Shown: positions 45,249 to 56,203 of the stretch, piece after piece
Numbering within the stretch: the first letter of the stretch is position 1
Layout of the letters: every line of letters starts with the position of its first letter
NCBI GenBank assembly: GCA_001566295.1
Contig: KQ964245.1
Coordinates: 3,911,524-3,975,523, forward strand
DNA from: Microdochium bolleyi
Taxonomy: Eukaryota > Ascomycota > Sordariomycetes > Xylariales > Microdochiaceae
Direction of reading: 5' to 3'
Length of the DNA: 64,000 bases
Translations under genes and position numbers: made by a program
The notes under the pieces: model-generated
Database searches by the model: none
Seen by the model: only the letters and a program-made list of their open reading frames with translations
Told to the model about the DNA's origin: nothing

Positions 45249-45889
45249 ATGGCATCAGCGCTCGCGATCGGTGGCGGCGTCGCTGTCGCTGCGTTCCTCG
45301 TACGTCCCCACCACTCTCGACGAAACCATCCAGCCACCCGTCCCTCATCTAGAACGAGCCGGGGAACAAGATCTGGTGGCAGACTCTCTGGTCCACGATG
45401 TGCTCAAGTGCGCAGAGGACTGCCGGCCAGCTTCGAGACCCGAGTGGCACTCTATAAAGACGTGCAGCGGATGCCATGAAAGCCAGAGAATGCGGGAAAG
45501 CAGCACGCATGCTAACACTACATCTTCACCACGCAGGGTCGTGCCGGACTCGTCGCATGGCGGAGGTCCCGCGGTGGTGTTGGCGCCATGGGCAAGGCCT
45601 TCTATAAAGGCGGCTTCGAGCCTAAGATGAACAAGCGCGAGGCGACGCTGATTTTGTCCCTCAAGTAAGTCTCTCCTCGCCCATCCTCTTGCAGTACCAG
45701 CACCCACAGCTCTTCTGAGGTCTCTTGCTGACGTTTGGCGAACCCCTCAGTGAGCGGAGTGTCACCAAGGAGAAGATTCGCAAGGCGCATAGGACCCTCA
45801 TGCTCCTCAACCACCCTGATCGTGGCGGCAGCCCCTACCTCGCGACAAAAGTAAATGAGGCCAAGGAGTTCCTGGAAAAGAACGGCTAA
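45249..45889 (+). CDS. pam18: Mitochondrial import J-protein Tim14/Pam18
   Basis: Exons 45249-45299, 45537-45664 and 45751-45889; 105 residues. Pam18 is the inner-membrane J-protein that stimulates mtHsp70 (Ssc1) in the presequence-translocase motor. It has an N-terminal membrane helix (ALAIGGGVAVAAFLGRAGLVAW), the linker YKGGFEPKMNKREATLILSL, then a compact J domain with the essential HPD triad at residues 81-83 in LLNHPDRGGSPYLATKVNEAKEFL. The first intron (237 nt) has GTACGT, GCTAAC and ACGCAG; the second (86 nt) splits the Asn of LSLNERSV. Length and all motifs are normal for the family. Confidence 0.96.
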
Positions 45890-46323
45890 GCATCGTTTTT
45901 ATTTGGTGGGCAATGCTTCGAGAACCGCGGAAGTGGAAGCCCCGTGTATACCATTAGACAAAAACGGTGGTGACGAACATATGTACAATTATCCCGGCAT
46001 GTACAGAACAACTCGATGTACAAGAGCGATGGCGTTTGGCTTTGATTACGAGATGGCGCGAGAGCCTTGGGACAGCTGGTCTAGAGGATATCTACGGCCC
46101 ACTCCATGTTACAATATCTTGAAGTTAATCTATCACGACTCATGTAAACCTGTTCTCAGCATTTCATCGAATTCTGCGCATACCAAAAGGCAGCCATGTG
46201 AGACAAGCCGTCCCGCTTGCATGTCTATCAAGTGTCTTGAGCCTGGGTGTTACGCAACAGAGCGAAATTGTCGTGAGTGCCACAGGGCATGGACCCAAAC
46301 ACGATGCAAATCGGCCTGTTGAC
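45890..46323. other. Convergent 3' flanks of pam18 and the nuclease gene
   Basis: A frame with no domains runs through here; otherwise nothing was recognised. Confidence 0.5.
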
Positions 46324-48501
46324 TCACCATGGACTGTACTTCTTCTGGGGTTTATGAGGTTTCTGGCCTGATATATCTATAGGAAAATGAGAGTCAGCGT
46401 CGACGTCGTCAAAAGGCACTCGAAATCTACCTACCGGCTGCGACGTTTTCCTTCTCAGCCGGCTGGCTCGATCGCTGCCCCATGCCTCCATCATCGAGCT
46501 CTCCATCAGTCCATTCAGCCTCCTCACTGCAAGACAATGTCAGCATAAAGCATTCTCAGTCAGCTTTGGCAATGCAGCACTTACACCATCTGCCAGGGTT
46601 TGGAATCTTGTGGCGCTGTGGCACTCTGCTTGACCGCCATGGCTACCATCGCCGCCAGGGTATAGTGTGCATCGTTACCCGCATTGTGGAGGTCTTTGGT
46701 CTCGATGTCCACAGAGTCGCATGCTGCGACTAATGATCGGCCATTGTTGCTTCTCTGTACTCGTCGAAACATGACCTGTGTGTCGACTTCGTCTATCACG
46801 TGAGGCACGTTCCAGATGTTGAAGTTAACCTTCAAAAGATACTTCAGGTCGCCCAGGATGTCGTGGCCGACGAGCACGACTGGACAGGTTTCTGGGGCGT
46901 TGGAATCTCCCAAAACCCTGCTGGTGACGCTCGCCATGTCTCGAAGAGAGACAAACGAGGATGGGCTGCAACCACCGATTAGCTCAAGGACTTTTCTGCA
47001 GGGGAGAAGGTTCTCACCCGAAGTTGAATCTCTCTGGACAGCCCTTGACGAATCTTTTGTTCTTCAGGTGAGTGTACTCAGTGATGCGGAAGTGGTAACC
47101 CTTCATAGCAGCTATCCAGTTCTTGCCATTCTCACCAGGTGCAACACCAATGATGTCTTCAGTGTCCAAGACGGCGAAGCCGAACTCGGTGACGAGGTTG
47201 GTATTGAACTCAAACGCCTCCACATCAAGACACACAAAGCGTACGTTGTGCTTCGGCTGGAATGGGGCAACCATGTCTGGATGCCAAGCAGTTGAGAGGG
47301 AATCTATGATTTGATGTTAGAGAGTTTTCAGGCAAAGGGTATTATGATATTCGCAAACCGGGATTGTGAGCATGGGCGCTGCTGTCACGAAGACCCAGGT
47401 ACCGCTGGACGCGCTTGGTGACCCTGCCATAGCCCCTTTGCTTCTCAAGTCGTTCCATTCTCATCGTCCCAAAATTGTGCCCGCGTGAGTCCTTCTTGCC
47501 AGCGTTCAGCAGTACTTCCATCTTGGCCTTGAAAGCCTTGTACGCCTCCATGGACCACTCATCATAGTTGTCAAGGGGATACTGCTGTATCCGCTGTGTG
47601 GCTGGCTTCAGCCCTTGGGCGTTCTTCACTCGTGCGAGGAACCGTGGTCGCGGCCAATCTGGCGGAGCGGCGGCATTGTCCCATAGTCTGTCCTTTCTGA
47701 GGGCTGATATTGTGCTGATAGGACCCAGCTCAGTTGCGACTACGTCCAGGAAACTCTCAAACTGCGACAAGGGCACGAACAAGATGCTGTCTTTGCCGGC
47801 CGATCCAGGCTGCAGCGTGAAGTAGCTGGATATGGTCAGTGTGCGAAGAGACGGCGCAGGTCATGGCTGATAGACACTAATACTCACAAGTCCCATTCTC
47901 GTTCTTTATGCAGGTTGGTCGTGAAGTATGCTTTGAGCTGCTTTTTGGTCAGCCTGGGCCTCCGAAATAATGGTTGAGGACGTACCTGATCCCGATCTTC
48001 CTCCTGTACATAAAGCGTCGGATAGTTCGTGACCAGTCTCCATGGAACCAGGATAACATCGTACCCGCACACCTGGCCCGATGCCATGGCGAGCGACGCC
48101 TGCGTCGTGCGAGTGGTCGGCGCAGTTGATGCATTCCCTTCTTCTTCAGACACCCAAGTCCCGCCTGCTCGGAGTGTGGTCTCCATGGTGGAGTTTTGCA
48201 TCTGATAGCCTAACATGGCGGCTGGAGAGCCTTCCTTTGCTTTCAATGCCGGCATCTCCTGCTTGGGTGTGGTTGGTAGCTGGGCGTCCTTCTTCGGTTT
48301 CGGACGTCTTCGCCGAGTGCTCAGGATGCCTGGCTGAGCGGATTTACCGGGAGTCGGGTGAGGAGTCTGTGAGTTGTGCGTGGCAGTCTGCTGTTCCTCG
48401 GGCCGAATCTGTGCTGCTTGACCCTCACTGGTGGCAGGCCGACCTTCACGATTGCGGCGTCGGTGCCACCGCGGAGGACGCTGCTGGGGTTCGTCGGCCA
48501 T
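46324..48501 (-). CDS. Gfd2/YDR514C-like DEDDh-type nuclease domain protein
   Basis: Six exons: complement(47888-48501), (47359-47825), (47018-47303), (46585-46965), (46435-46526), (46324-46376); 630 residues. Introns are 52-62 nt. The N-terminal third is basic and disordered (PPRWHRRRNREGR, RRRRPKPKK). A conserved middle follows (GYDVILVPWRLVTNYPTLYV, YFTLQPGSAGKDSILFVPLS). Residues ~380-560 form an RNase H-like 3'-5' exonuclease domain with a full DEDDh set: Asp387 and Glu389 in CLDVEAFE, Asp495 in VGHDILGDLKYL, and His549..Asp554 in LHNAGNDAHYT. This fits the fungal Gfd2/YDR514C family; yeast Gfd2 was found as a suppressor of mRNA-export mutants. A QIP-like exonuclease role in silencing is a weaker alternative. 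The third intron uses a less usual GTTTGC donor. It is tandem with ku80 on the same strand. Confidence 0.82.
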
Positions 48502-49172
48502 CTTTAAACAGGGACTACTTCAGATGAGAAGGTCTGTTGCAGTGGCCTGGTAGGCAGACGCGATTGCCTAGTGTCTGCTTGTTGTTGCGAGGTCGGTGAA
48601 GCAGGTGCAACACACGCTCATCTTCCAAAGTCGAATGTCTCAACTTTATGTCAAGGGGTGGTCCACTCAAAGAGACATCGAAAGTCCGGCAAAGAGAAAC
48701 TCAGGTTGAATGCTTTGCGACTCGCCAGAGATCAAAGCAGCTTACCAAGTCCAGCGGTGGGTAGCTGGTAAGGCAGCAAACCTCGTGGTTGTGTTATAAA
48801 GGGCCTCACGAAAGTGGATCGCGGCAAGTCTCTCAACCGGCAAGATGCACCTACAATCAACACAGCGATTATCCAACGCATTCTCCAAAACAGAAAGCGC
48901 ATCCAGTTCCATGCACCGCTACTTTTTCATTTGCTGAAACTCATGATCGAGAGTAGAAATACATTGGCTGACAATTCATGTGAAATACACCGACAAGATG
49001 TGGTCGTTCCTTTACACAATTGCAAGCCTTGAAGATCGTCATCCCAGTGAGCCACATTCGTCCCAGAAGACACGACACGGACATCTTGTCATGGGTCATC
49101 TCTTTTCATAATTTCTAATAACATCCATCTCAACAAAGGTGTCAAGCTTTTGTAATTGCAGTCCCTCTCCGG
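48502..49172. other. Intergenic, nuclease-gene promoter and ku80 3' flank
   Basis: No supported ORF other than the read-through of the last ku80 intron (see ku80). Contains the promoter of the Gfd2-like gene. Confidence 0.5.
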
Positions 49173-51610
49173 TCATTTCTTGTAGAACTAAAATACGCAG
49201 AACGGTTAGGGTGGAACTCTTCGAATGGGCATGAAAGGATGCACTTACCTCTGCCGCCTCCGCTGGCGTTATCTTCGACGTCTCCGACTGCGTCTCATCA
49301 ATGAGACCAAGCTTAGCGCCCTTCATCTGCCACCATAGCTCCCTGCGATCGCCACCAAGCTCGCCAGCCAACAGGCGCTTCTTGAGATCCGTCACGAACG
49401 CGTTGTAGAACTCAGGCTCCATCATGTCGATCATCTCGGCGCGGAATACACCAAGGTCCTCCATGGCCTGGTCATAGCCGCTGTTTCCGAGGCTGTCGGT
49501 AATGAGGTCCCGGATCACGCTGCCCATCTGCTTCGCTGCATCTTCGACCTGGCTCATGCTCTCTGAGATCTCAATCATCTGCTTGAATTGAGGCACAGCG
49601 TTGTGAGGATCCAATTTCTTCCGGGAAGGATCTTGCTTGAGCAGCGCAGCAACATCGAGGCCCGAAATAGGCTTCACCCCTCTGTCAGCTCTATCGCGCT
49701 TGCCTTTGGCTTTTGGCGGTACTGGAAGGATGGCAGCGTTAGTTGTGATCGCGCATTGTCGAGTCTTGCGGCGCGCTTACCTTTCTTGACACAAGCTGTC
49801 TCTATTAGATCTTCAAGCCGCGACCGAGCTTTCTCAATCAAGTCTGCAGGTGGTTGAGAATACTTGAGTAATATCTCCGGCACTGGAGGAAGCGGCTGAT
49901 CGGTGTGTACTGCTCGATGCCTGACCACTTGGTTGATACGATGTAATGGTGGGCAGAAGACATCTTCCACGGGTGCATATTCAAGAGTCCGTTCACTGTG
50001 ACCTAATTAGTGTGTTATCCACACGTGTCCATGATGTGTGCGCCGTAGACTTGCCCGTCATCATCGCGCTCCCATGTCGATATATCCATAGCATCAACGT
50101 AATCATCCATGACTTCTTGCAGCTCAGTGGACGGTAGGAGCTGCTTGTGTTCTGACAGTGTCTGGCCAGTCAAGGTGACGACCTTGTCCAGTGGTGGGAA
50201 TCTGTAGTTTCTGACATCTTCGGCGAAAGGGAGTGGTATGTCGTACAAGCACTCGAAATCGACATCGATATGAGGCGCCAGCAAGACCAGGGACGGCTCC
50301 TTGCCGTCCTTAGCCACGAGCCGAGCCACTGCATAGGAATCCAGCTCGTGCAACGCATGGATGAACGAAGAGAGCTTCAGCGCCGAAGCCTCATTAGACT
50401 TTTGCGCCACCGTCAGGCCCGCTTCACCCATGTTGAGGAACGGCTGGAACTGTTCTGATGTTAGCACAGTCCATCAACCGATAAGAGCCAGGACTCACCT
50501 TGTCCTGTTGTATGAAGCCGACAATTGAGAAGCCTTTCGTCGTCTCGATCTTGGTGATATTGAACTCGGCCTCGCTGATGTGCACCGCCGTGCTGCCGTA
50601 CTGATAACCCTTTGCGAGGGATTCAAACTCCACATCCCGCTTGCCTCCAGGAGCTTTGGGGTCGTTGACTTTGTAGGTTCGTGCATTTTTCACTGCCGAG
50701 AACTCGGAAGTCGGCTCGACGCCCTCCATGGCATCGCCATCTCCACCAAGTTCGTCCTTGACAACCACCCGGCTGGCTGGTGGTACTGGCGCCTTGTGCG
50801 TCTTGAAATATCTCTCAATATTGATGCTCATGGCGTCTGGGTGCACCTCGGGATCCCCTAGAGTCAGTGGCCCGTCGTATGATTTGTATGGCCGCGTGGG
50901 CTTGAGCCGAGGCACGTCGAGGTAGGAGATGGCCTCCTCCATGGTGCCGAACTGGCCGTCGCATTTGTCGGTCAGCTCGCGGAGGAGCTTCTCGTTCTGG
51001 GCCTTGTGATGAGACTTGTCTTCCTCCTTAACGCCGACCTCAGCATCATCAAAGTCCACACCCCTGCACGATATAGTGTTAGAGAAGCCAGGCCCCGGTA
51101 TAATTCTGGGGGGACGACATACAGGATGGTAAGCTCAATCTCGGTATCCTTGATCTTTGCAGCAATGTCGTCAAAGTCGTCACCATCCACAGGCGCCTCG
51201 CCGTCAGTGATGAGGTAGATCTTGCGCTTGTACTTCAGCTTCTTGGTCAGCTTGGCAATCATATCCACGGCCACGACAATGGCGGATATCGAGTCGCCCT
51301 CAGTGGTCGAGCTTGGCCTGATCTTGGTACGGAGAGCCTGGAGGTCCGTCATGTTCATGGGCCCGAGCTCCTGCAGGACGGTTATGTTTTCGTAACCTTC
51401 GTCGCCCTGCAGGGCGTTGTTGGTCTCGTCTGTGCGCAGGCCCAGGACGCCGACATTCCATGTCTTGCGGGAGGCTGCGACTGTCGTGGAGATCTTGTCC
51501 CAGACAAACTTCATGGCCCAGTCGAGGTCTGACTCGACCCGGCCATTGTGGCAGTCTCCCATGGACTCGCCAAGGTCGACAATGTACACGACGGCCTCCT
51601 TGTCAGCCAT
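49173..51610 (-). CDS. ku80: Ku80 subunit of the Ku heterodimer
   Basis: Six exons: complement(51123-51610), (50499-51063), (50055-50449), (49781-49995), (49249-49721), (49173-49187); 716 residues. Ku80 with Ku70 rings DNA ends for non-homologous end joining and helps at telomeres. Visible: a von Willebrand A-like domain from MADKEAVVYIVDLGESMGD to IYLITDGEAPVDG; the central barrel with EFNITKIETTKGFSIVGFIQQ|DKFQPFLNM; PLHRINQVVRHRAVHTD; and the C-terminal Ku domain PQFKQMIEISE..QMGSVIRDLITDS, WWQMKGAK. The last exon is 15 nt and encodes FYKK-stop; the ORF reads through that intron in a different way to 49096. The third intron starts with GC (GG|GCAAGT), giving the continuous ERDDDGERTLEYAPVEDVF; no GT donor in the correct phase leaves an acceptable intron length. 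It is divergent from the TMEM205-like gene. Confidence 0.95.
49996..50054 (-). other. GC-AG intron within ku80
   Basis: A 59-nt phase-2 intron with donor GG|GCAAGT and acceptor GTCACAG, with a CTAAT-like branch point. GCAAGT is the usual sequence of the rare GC donor class. It joins DDDG to ERTLEYAPVED, as expected for Ku80. Confidence 0.75.
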
Positions 51611-52374
51611 GGCTGCGGTGACCCGACAGGCGGAAGTGGTCAGTTGAAGGACTGATGAGCTGAGATGACAGTCCCGACGAGACTTTGACCCTCTCAAGTC
51701 TGCGAATGCTCCGTGGATGAAACGGAGCTGGAATGAGTCTCTTATATCTCGCCCGTCACTCAGGTCCAGAATGGCAGTGTCGGGCCAGGCAGCTGTCGCG
51801 TAGTGGAGCGCGTTTGCTCAGCCGTGCAGGGGTTTCCAGCAGGCAGCACACGCGCCCTCAGCTGATCTCGCACCAAGCCGACTTCTGGCAAGCACTAAAG
51901 CGGCCACTCCACCCCCGCCGTTCACGGCCGCCTCGACGGTCAAGGTGCCCTCCTCTCAGTGGCCCGTGGCTCAACGACTTCGAGATCTCCCTAGAGCGAG
52001 GATAGCTGAAAAAGCTACATTTTCTATCCGTCCAACTGTCTGACTGGAGCCCTAGGAAGGAGACTGTAGGTAATGAGTCCAATAAAGCCCAGCAACAACC
52101 ACTGGTCTGCAATGGTTCTCTTAAGATTTCAAGGTTTCCAAGCCTAAGAACGGGACCCGCCGGGTGGGCAGTCTCACCCTGGTCGACGAGCTGCGTCATC
52201 CCGAGCCTCTATGAAGCGTCCGTTCCCACAGCTTCGTCAACGTCTTCGACTTTCCTGACGAGAATCTCATTTTCCACTCTTGCTGTCTTGCAAACTCCAA
52301 CCCTTCTCAGCATTCGCTCCCTCGCCTCGTATCCTATCTCGTAACAAACAGTAGTCGTCGCCTCACCTGCCACC
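51611..52374. promoter_or_regulatory. Shared divergent promoter, ku80 / TMEM205-like
   Basis: 764 bases between start codons. The part near the plus-strand gene is pyrimidine-rich (CCAACCCTTCTCAGC), a common fungal start-site signature. No named motif was identified. Confidence 0.5.
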
Positions 52375-53213
52375 ATGGATTCCGCATCAATCGTGTGGTC
52401 GCCCGCACCGTATCACATTTTCACGTACGTTCGTCCATGAACCGCACCTGTCATCGTTATAGTATCAAGATGTGCCATACTAACTGTGCGACCATTCCGA
52501 CTTGCAGCTACGGTACACTCCTGGGGACTCAGGTTTTCCATGTAAGCCTCAAGCTCGATATCCACCACCACCCCTTGCCAGCGTTGCAGCCTCTTCATGG
52601 TCTCTAGTCCCAGTCCCGACATCGCTAACCGCCTGCCCGCGCTCCTGCCAATTCCTCTAGTCCTTCTACAACGCCACCGTAGCCTATAAGACCCTCGAAC
52701 GCCCCCAGTTCGCCATCCTCCAGCGCAATCTCTTCCCGGGCTACTTTGGTGTCCAGGCCGCGGCCCCGATCCTCCTCGCCCTGACGTACCCGGCCCAGAA
52801 GCTGCTCGACGCCAAGCTCACGTCGTCGGGCGTCTTCGGCGTCCTTGAGAAGTCGAACCGCTGGACCGTCCTCGCGCCCCTGGCCACCGCTTTCGTCACG
52901 GGCCTCGTCAACCTTGTCTACCTGCTCCCCGAGACGAACAAGATCACTGCCAAGCGGAGGGCACAGGGTACGTTGACCATTTCTTATTTGTCCCCCTTTG
53001 CGTAGTCTTTGTGTAGCTGACCGTTTGGAATTCTCTGGACCTACAGAGACAAAGGACGGCAAGCGCAGCTGGGACGCGCCGCCTCACTCGGAGGAGATGA
53101 CAACTCTGAACCGCGAGTTCGGCAAGATCCACGGCGTCTCGTCGTTGCTGAACCTCGTCACTCTTGGCGCGACCCTCTTCTACGGCTTCCAGCTCGGAGC
53201 GAGACTCGAGTAA
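52375..53213 (+). CDS. TMEM205-like (DUF4149) membrane protein
   Basis: Exons 52375-52424, 52508-52541, 52661-52967 and 53047-53213; 185 residues. Exon 2 is a 34-nt microexon. The spliced protein reads SPAPYHIFTYGTLLGTQVFH|SFYNATVAYKTLERPQFAILQ, then FGVQAAAPILLALTY, WTVLAPLATAFVTGLVNLVYLLPETNKI, and HGVSSLLNLVTLGATLFYGF. Four membrane helices and the R-PQF..Q..LFP and LLPET motifs fit the TMEM205-like family. The function in fungi is unsettled; the human member is linked to drug resistance. Donors are GTACGT, GTAAGC and GTACGT. An AATAAA lies 105 bases past the stop. Confidence 0.85.
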
Positions 53214-53317
53214 AGGCGGAACACAAAGATCGAGTCATCCATACCACTTTCAAAACATGAAATGGTCAGAACCGGAATAACCGTGCGCTTTTGTGTGGCA
53301 TCACAATTAGTTGTAGG

Positions 53318-53323
53318 AATAAA
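53318..53323 (+). terminator. Polyadenylation signal AATAAA
   Basis: Canonical hexamer about 105 bases after the stop codon of the TMEM205-like gene. Confidence 0.45.
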
Positions 53324-53590
53324 GTATCAATATTCGAAATGCTAAGACCAAGGTGGATGGGCATATCCACGTCTCGAATGCAGGTGCTGTGTTGTGACCC
53401 ATCTTTGCTGCTCGAGCAGATCCGAAAGTACACTTCCGCTCGTCCCTCACCATTGACTGGAAAGGAATTCGTTAAAGTCGTCCCCCCCAAAAGAAATTCC
53501 GTTCAAAACACACGAATATCCGTAAACGCTGAATAAACACGTCCGCAAAAGCAAACCCTGTGCCTAATCTCATGCTCCTCTTGTCCCTGC

Positions 53591-54052
53591 TCAGTTGGCG
53601 GCCCAGCTCGCCCACTCCTTCTTGGCCTCGGCGAGCCGCTGCGCGCGTGTCTCGGCGTCGTCGGCCGCAGCCATCTTGGCCTTGCGGTCCGCGACCGCGG
53701 CAGCCCGGAGCGAGCTGTGTAGCGATCTCGGCAAGGGTGGCTTAGCGAGCTGTGCCTCGAGGTCGAGCTCGTCGTCAGGCGGCGCGTGATGTCGGTCCAG
53801 GGCAGACAGAGGGTAAGGGCCGATTCCGGAGGATGTCTGCTTAATGGGGGCGGGCCGTGTCGTGCCGGACGAGGAGGAAGTGGCCGATGACGACGTCGAC
53901 GACATTGTGGCGACAATGCTTGTGTTTGTGCTGTTGCCGTCGTGCTGTGCGGTGGAGGTGGAAGGGAAGTAGCTGTCGCCGCCGACTTCCATCTGTGGCG
54001 TGTGAGGTCCTGAGGAAGAGGCGGAGGACGGGGTGCTTGTTCCTGTCGCCAT
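53591..54052 (-). CDS. Conserved small hypothetical protein
   Basis: Single exon, 153 residues; I do not recognise it as a named family. The N-terminal ~85 residues are almost entirely Ser/Thr/Gly/Ala/Pro, hence disordered. The C-terminal ~55 residues have a clear pattern: DELDLEAQLAKPPLPRSLHS, then a charged amphipathic helix (AVADRKAKMAAADDAETRAQ) ending EWASWAAN. This second half looks like a short coiled coil or binding motif and is the part likely conserved. No signal peptide or membrane segment. The long open frame, an ATG followed by GCC-rich codons and the defined C-terminal helix support a real gene. Confidence 0.65.
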   Translation of the reverse strand: MATGTSTPSSASSSGPHTPQMEVGGDSYFPSTSTAQHDGNSTNTSIVATMSSTSSSATSSSSGTTRPAPIKQTSSGIGPYPLSALDRHHAPPDDELDLEAQLAKPPLPRSLHSSLRAAAVADRKAKMAAADDAETRAQRLAEAKKEWASWAAN

Positions 54053-56203
54053 TGTAGGTAATGTTCTACGTGTATGGGGTGGGTAGCTGTGGGCGTGTGG
54101 TGTCTAGTGCTCAGCCGCTATTTGAGTGTGCCTGGTCGAGCCTCACAGTGACAGAGATTTGCACGCTTGCGGTGGTATCGTGAAAAAATGGGTTGGGTGG
54201 AATGTTGTCGCTGCACTTGGACTAGAGAGAGAAGAGTGTGCGAACAGGGCCGAGTCACGATGGGGGGATCGTCAGAACACTTATACTCAAGTCACAAGAA
54301 CTACCCATGTCATGGAGGAAGTGGTCCACCAGCCTCGGAAGATCTTCTGAGAAAAACCGAGCACGAGACCCGTGGAGTCGCGGTCAAGGATCGTGTGTGG
54401 CGGTAAGGAGCAAACCCGACTCGCGGGAAGGCAAGCCATGCGGCGGAAAGCACGAACGAGGACCCCTAAAGCTCACGGTGGGGCTCTGCGGTGGAGAGCG
54501 TCGAAAGCGCGGGGGGCCTCAGGGAAGGGTGTCGAGGGTGCTGTTTTGTGTGCTGGAATGCCAATCACAGCGCCGAGGACCGATGCACGGCGCAGATCTA
54601 GACGGCGGCAACCCTGCCATGGCTTGCATGTCGTGTGGGTGATACCCTGTCGCGAGATGCCCAGACATGGATCTTCGGCTTGGTGGTGGGGGGCGGCCTC
54701 GGCGAGGTTGCGCGCAGAAGGACTTCTCGGTGAGACCCCTATCGTCTGCTTTTCTTCACTGAATAAGTAATTGATCGGCTATTGTAAGTGCTGCTCACTC
54801 ATTCAGGACCTACGGGTGGCTGTCAATGCTGTGACCAACAGCATGTCTGACTGCTGCAAAGCGGTCAGAGGATTAACACCCCGAACAACCCGATGAGCAT
54901 TATCCTGCCGAGCCTGCTTGTGTTCCCCTCACCGGCGACCGGCGTCTGTCGTGAGCAGATATGCTGCATGCTTGCACAAAAGCAGCCTCCTGCGTCTAGG
55001 GCACACCGATAAAGATGATGCACTGTTTCGAATAACCTCTGGGATTCGGGTTCAAGATACCCGCGAGCCTCCGCGGCCGCTCCTACCAGAACAACCTTGA
55101 GAAGCACAACGGGCCTTTTTCATCGCCGCATGACGCTAACATGGTCATCAGCCCAGCCACATTCTGCTCATGATTTTCTTCCATGATGATTCTTTGCTTA
55201 CGTGAGGCAGGCAGTTCGGAGGGTCGGACTGAGGACTAGCCGTCATACATCTGTGGTCCATGACTCCGCGGCCTCAGCCCGCTGTCCAGTGGCTCGGTAT
55301 TTTTCTCTTACCCCTCCCTGCACGGCACATGGCGACCACTTCGGTGCACTACTGCACGGGCAAGTGCCGAGAAGCACATGGAATGGTGAACACGTGCGGA
55401 GCCAGGAGCGGCCATCCGAATCGCCACGACATGAACTAGGGTGGAACAAACGACAGGTCCTTTTGGTTACCCTGTAGTCACTACCGTGCGTACATATTCG
55501 TGCGGATCGCTACAACCGGCATGTGAGAGATGGCAATGTCGTCTTGACAGCAGCCAGCATTGGACAATACGATCGGTGGCATCAATATGGGATGCTGACT
55601 TTCGGGATTCGTGTCTACCGTGGGACCCCTCGAAGATATCTGATCACCCTGGAGAGGTGCGCTGACGTCATTAGACAGCACGGGAACATACCTTGTGGAT
55701 CGTGGCCTGGGATGGTGAATATCGAATGCCTCAAACGGCTCAGAGCTGACTCGCGCGGGCAACGCCATGAACTCCTTGCGTTTTGAAAACATGGTCACGA
55801 CTCACAAGCGAGTGAGTGGTGCTGAAAAACATATTTCCGAGGTTCTATACCAGTGTATGTTCAGAGAGCACGATCGCAATCGTCGTGAGAAAAGACAAGT
55901 TGACTCCATCTTCCGTACCTCCACCTAGTCTTCTGTGTAGCAGTCACTTCCGTACCTCCACTTCGTCTTCTGTATAGCAGTCACTTCAGTACCGTCATCT
56001 TCCGCCTTGAACCTTTCTCACGAAAGGCGCCTATCGTGCTGGCGTATTGATGAGCCGAGTCGTGCATTTAAATGACTTTGTCCCACCATCGCTTATGGAG
56101 CAGATTTCCCCCAGCAACTCCGTATGTGGTGCTGAGTCGTAGAAGGTCGGATACCTGCAGTACGCCGGTTGGACTGCTGGTATTTACCCTCCACCACATC
56201 CAC
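54053..56203. other. 2.15-kb intergenic between two minus-strand genes
   Basis: It holds the promoter of the small hypothetical gene and the 3' flank of the DUF1295 gene. No supported gene. A 37-bp tandem repeat lies at 55910-55983. Confidence 0.45.
55910..55983. repeat. 37-bp imperfect tandem duplication
   Basis: Two 37-base units beginning CTTCCGTACCTCCAC and ending AGCAGTCA differ at a few positions (for example CTAG versus TTCG, GTGT versus GTAT). A degenerate third start (CTTCAGTACCGTCA) follows. Non-coding, AT/CT-rich; a minisatellite seed. Confidence 0.8.

Noticed and set aside
49096..49248. Extended ku80 C-terminus ending in NYEKR as the main product
   Set aside because: It needs retention of a good intron (GTAAGT..TTTTAG with a CCTAAC branch point). 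Splicing gives the shorter FYKK end, which fits Ku80. Kept only as a possible isoform.
49996..50024. 29-nt GT-AG intron in ku80 (donor GTGTGG)
   Set aside because: In phase but far below the minimum workable intron size; the GC-AG alternative of 59 nt gives a better protein junction.
55040..55075. tRNA-like T-arm (GGGTTCAAGATACCC)
   Set aside because: The stem-loop pairs, but the T-loop consensus end is wrong and no matching acceptor, D or anticodon arms are found around it.
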